DNA of 13,839 nt. It comes from an uncultured Lautropia sp. Lineage in GTDB: Bacteria; Pseudomonadota; Gammaproteobacteria; Burkholderiales; Burkholderiaceae_E. Where the stretch lies: contig CALIXC010000111.1 in the NCBI GenBank assembly GCA_938046755.1, positions 1 through 13,839 on the forward strand, read 5' to 3'. Positions 12,780-13,839 of the stretch are shown one piece after another; the stretch's first letter is position 1; each line of letters starts with the position of its first letter. The notes beneath the pieces were generated by a model. That model worked only from the letters and a program-made list of their open reading frames with translations, had not been told where the DNA came from and ran no database searches. The position numbers and the translations under genes were made by a program.

Positions 12780-13839
12780 CTACCAATGCACCCAGAGGCC
12801 ATGGGCCAGAAGGCCAATGATGAGAATGCAGGCAATGTTGAGCAGCACGCCCACGCGCACCATCTCGCCCAGCCGGATCTTGCCGGTGGCATAGACGATG
12901 GCGTTGGGCGGGGTGGCGATGGGCAGCATGAAGGCGCACGACGCCCCGCAGGCGATGATGGACGCCAGCGCGATATCGGGCAGCTGCAGCGTGCGTGCCA
13001 CCGTGATGAAGATGGGCATGAGCAGCGCCGCCGTGGCCGTGTTGGAGGTGAACTCGGTCAGGAACACCACGAAGGCGGTGAGCGACAGCATGATGATGAC
13101 CGGGTGCTGATGCCCCACGGCAGCCACGATGCTGTCAGCCAGGATCTTGCTGGCCCCGGTGTCCTTCATGACGATGGACAGCACCAGGCCGCCACCGAAG
13201 AGCATCAGCACGCCCCATTCGGTGTGCTCCTGGATCTGCTTCCAGCTGGCCGAGCCACCCACGCACATCACCACCACGGCCATCATGGCAATGACCGAAT
13301 CGATGTTCTTGATGGGCTCGGGCAACGCCAGCAGCTGCTGCAGCGGTCCGACCACCAGCTTGCCCAGGATGAGCAGAACCGCCGTGGCGGCGAAGACGAC
13401 CAGCGTGAACATCCGCCGGCCATCCAGCGGGATGTCCTCGATGTCGACATTGAACGGCACGTTGAAGTCGGGCCGCAGCACCAGCCACAGTGACAGCACC
13501 ATGGCGGGCATCATCAGCGCCACCACCGGCATGCCGTACTTCAGCCAGTCGGCGAAGCTGATGTCGATCATCGTGGCCAGCAGCGCGTTGGGCGTGCTGC
13601 CCACCAGGGTGCCGATGCCACCGATGCTGGCGCTGAAGGCAATGCCCAGCAGCACGAAGGCATAGAGCTTGCGGTTCTTTTTCACGTCCACCTGCCGCAG
13701 AATGCCCAGGGTGAGCGGCAGCATCATGGCGGCCACGGCGGTGTTGTTGACGAAGAGCGACAGGAACGCCGTGACGGCGAACAGGTAGAAGATAGTGAGC
13801 TTTAGACTGCCACCCGCCAACCGGATGACGTGCCCGGCA
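12780..13839 (-). CDS. DASS/SLC13-family sodium:anion symporter (5' truncated by window edge)
   Basis: C-terminal 352 residues of a polytopic inner-membrane carrier of the divalent anion:sodium symporter family, whose members import dicarboxylates, citrate or sulfate. The two inverted-repeat signatures are present: NNTAVAAMMLP followed by STPNALL in the first half, and SNTATAALLMPI followed by ATPPNAIVYATG in the second. These are the expected sodium and carboxylate binding sites. Bacterial members are about 460-520 residues, so roughly 110-150 N-terminal residues lie beyond the window. The frame stays open to base 13839, so the TTG at 13820 is not the start. The first signature reads NNT where SNT is common. 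Substrate cannot be told from this part. Confidence 0.87.
   Translation of the reverse strand, partial: AGHVIRLAGGSLKLTIFYLFAVTAFLSLFVNNTAVAAMMLPLTLGILRQVDVKKNRKLYAFVLLGIAFSASIGGIGTLVGSTPNALLATMIDISFADWLKYGMPVVALMMPAMVLSLWLVLRPDFNVPFNVDIEDIPLDGRRMFTLVVFAATAVLLILGKLVVGPLQQLLALPEPIKNIDSVIAMMAVVVMCVGGSASWKQIQEHTEWGVLMLFGGGLVLSIVMKDTGASKILADSIVAAVGHQHPVIIMLSLTAFVVFLTEFTSNTATAALLMPIFITVARTLQLPDIALASIIACGASCAFMLPIATPPNAIVYATGKIRLGEMVRVGVLLNIACILIIGLLAHGLWVHW

Noticed and set aside
13818..13820. TTG as the start of the symporter gene
   Set aside because: The frame continues open to the window edge and the protein would lack its first membrane helices.
1..13839. Mobile elements, phage, CRISPR, defence or biosynthetic islands
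   Set aside because: No transposase, integrase, repeat array or matching gene content was seen; composition looks even across the window.

Overview
The window is GC-rich, densely packed and almost entirely ordinary chromosomal housekeeping sequence. Gene content and protein style suggest a betaproteobacterium of the Burkholderiales: a cytochrome bd operon with a cydX microprotein, a thiS-thiG-trmB cluster, an RhtA-like exporter and a fused peroxiredoxin-glutaredoxin. A Lautropia-like organism would fit, but the sequence alone does not settle the genus. I see no transposase, integrase, phage gene, CRISPR array or toxin-antitoxin pair.

Bases 1-4080, respiration, plus strand. The block opens inside cydC, half of the CydDC exporter needed for cytochrome bd assembly. 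It continues with cydA, cydB and the 43-codon cydX at close spacing, and ends at a strong hairpin eight bases after the cydX stop. The order (cydD presumed upstream)-cydC-cydA-cydB-cydX puts the assembly transporter and all three oxidase subunits on one likely transcript.

Bases 4029-4920, gene-poor. This stretch holds a minus-strand tRNA-Gly(CCC) with its own promoter, a short tandem repeat in a possible decayed small reading frame, and a long leader for the next gene.

Bases 4921-8624, membrane proteins, plus strand. An RhtA-like EamA exporter with an unusual Ala/Gly-rich insert is followed by a 620-residue ABC exporter with fused membrane and ATPase domains, then a YqhA/UPF0114 membrane protein. 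Hairpins follow the last two genes; the one after yqhA is a good intrinsic terminator.

Bases 8699-11941, plus strand. thiS and thiG supply the sulfur carrier and synthase for the thiamin thiazole ring. trmB (tRNA m7G46 methyltransferase) and a Rossmann-fold NAD-dependent epimerase/dehydratase of unknown substrate follow.

Bases 12010-13839, minus strand. A fused peroxiredoxin-glutaredoxin converges on the epimerase gene. Upstream of it, 35 bases away, lies a DASS/SLC13-type sodium:anion symporter cut by the window edge.

I found no convincing new system. The points most worth checking are the easily missed cydX, an anticodon-stem mismatch in the tRNA, the RhtA insert, a hairpin that would cover the ribosome site of the peroxiredoxin gene, and possible attenuators around the thiamin genes.
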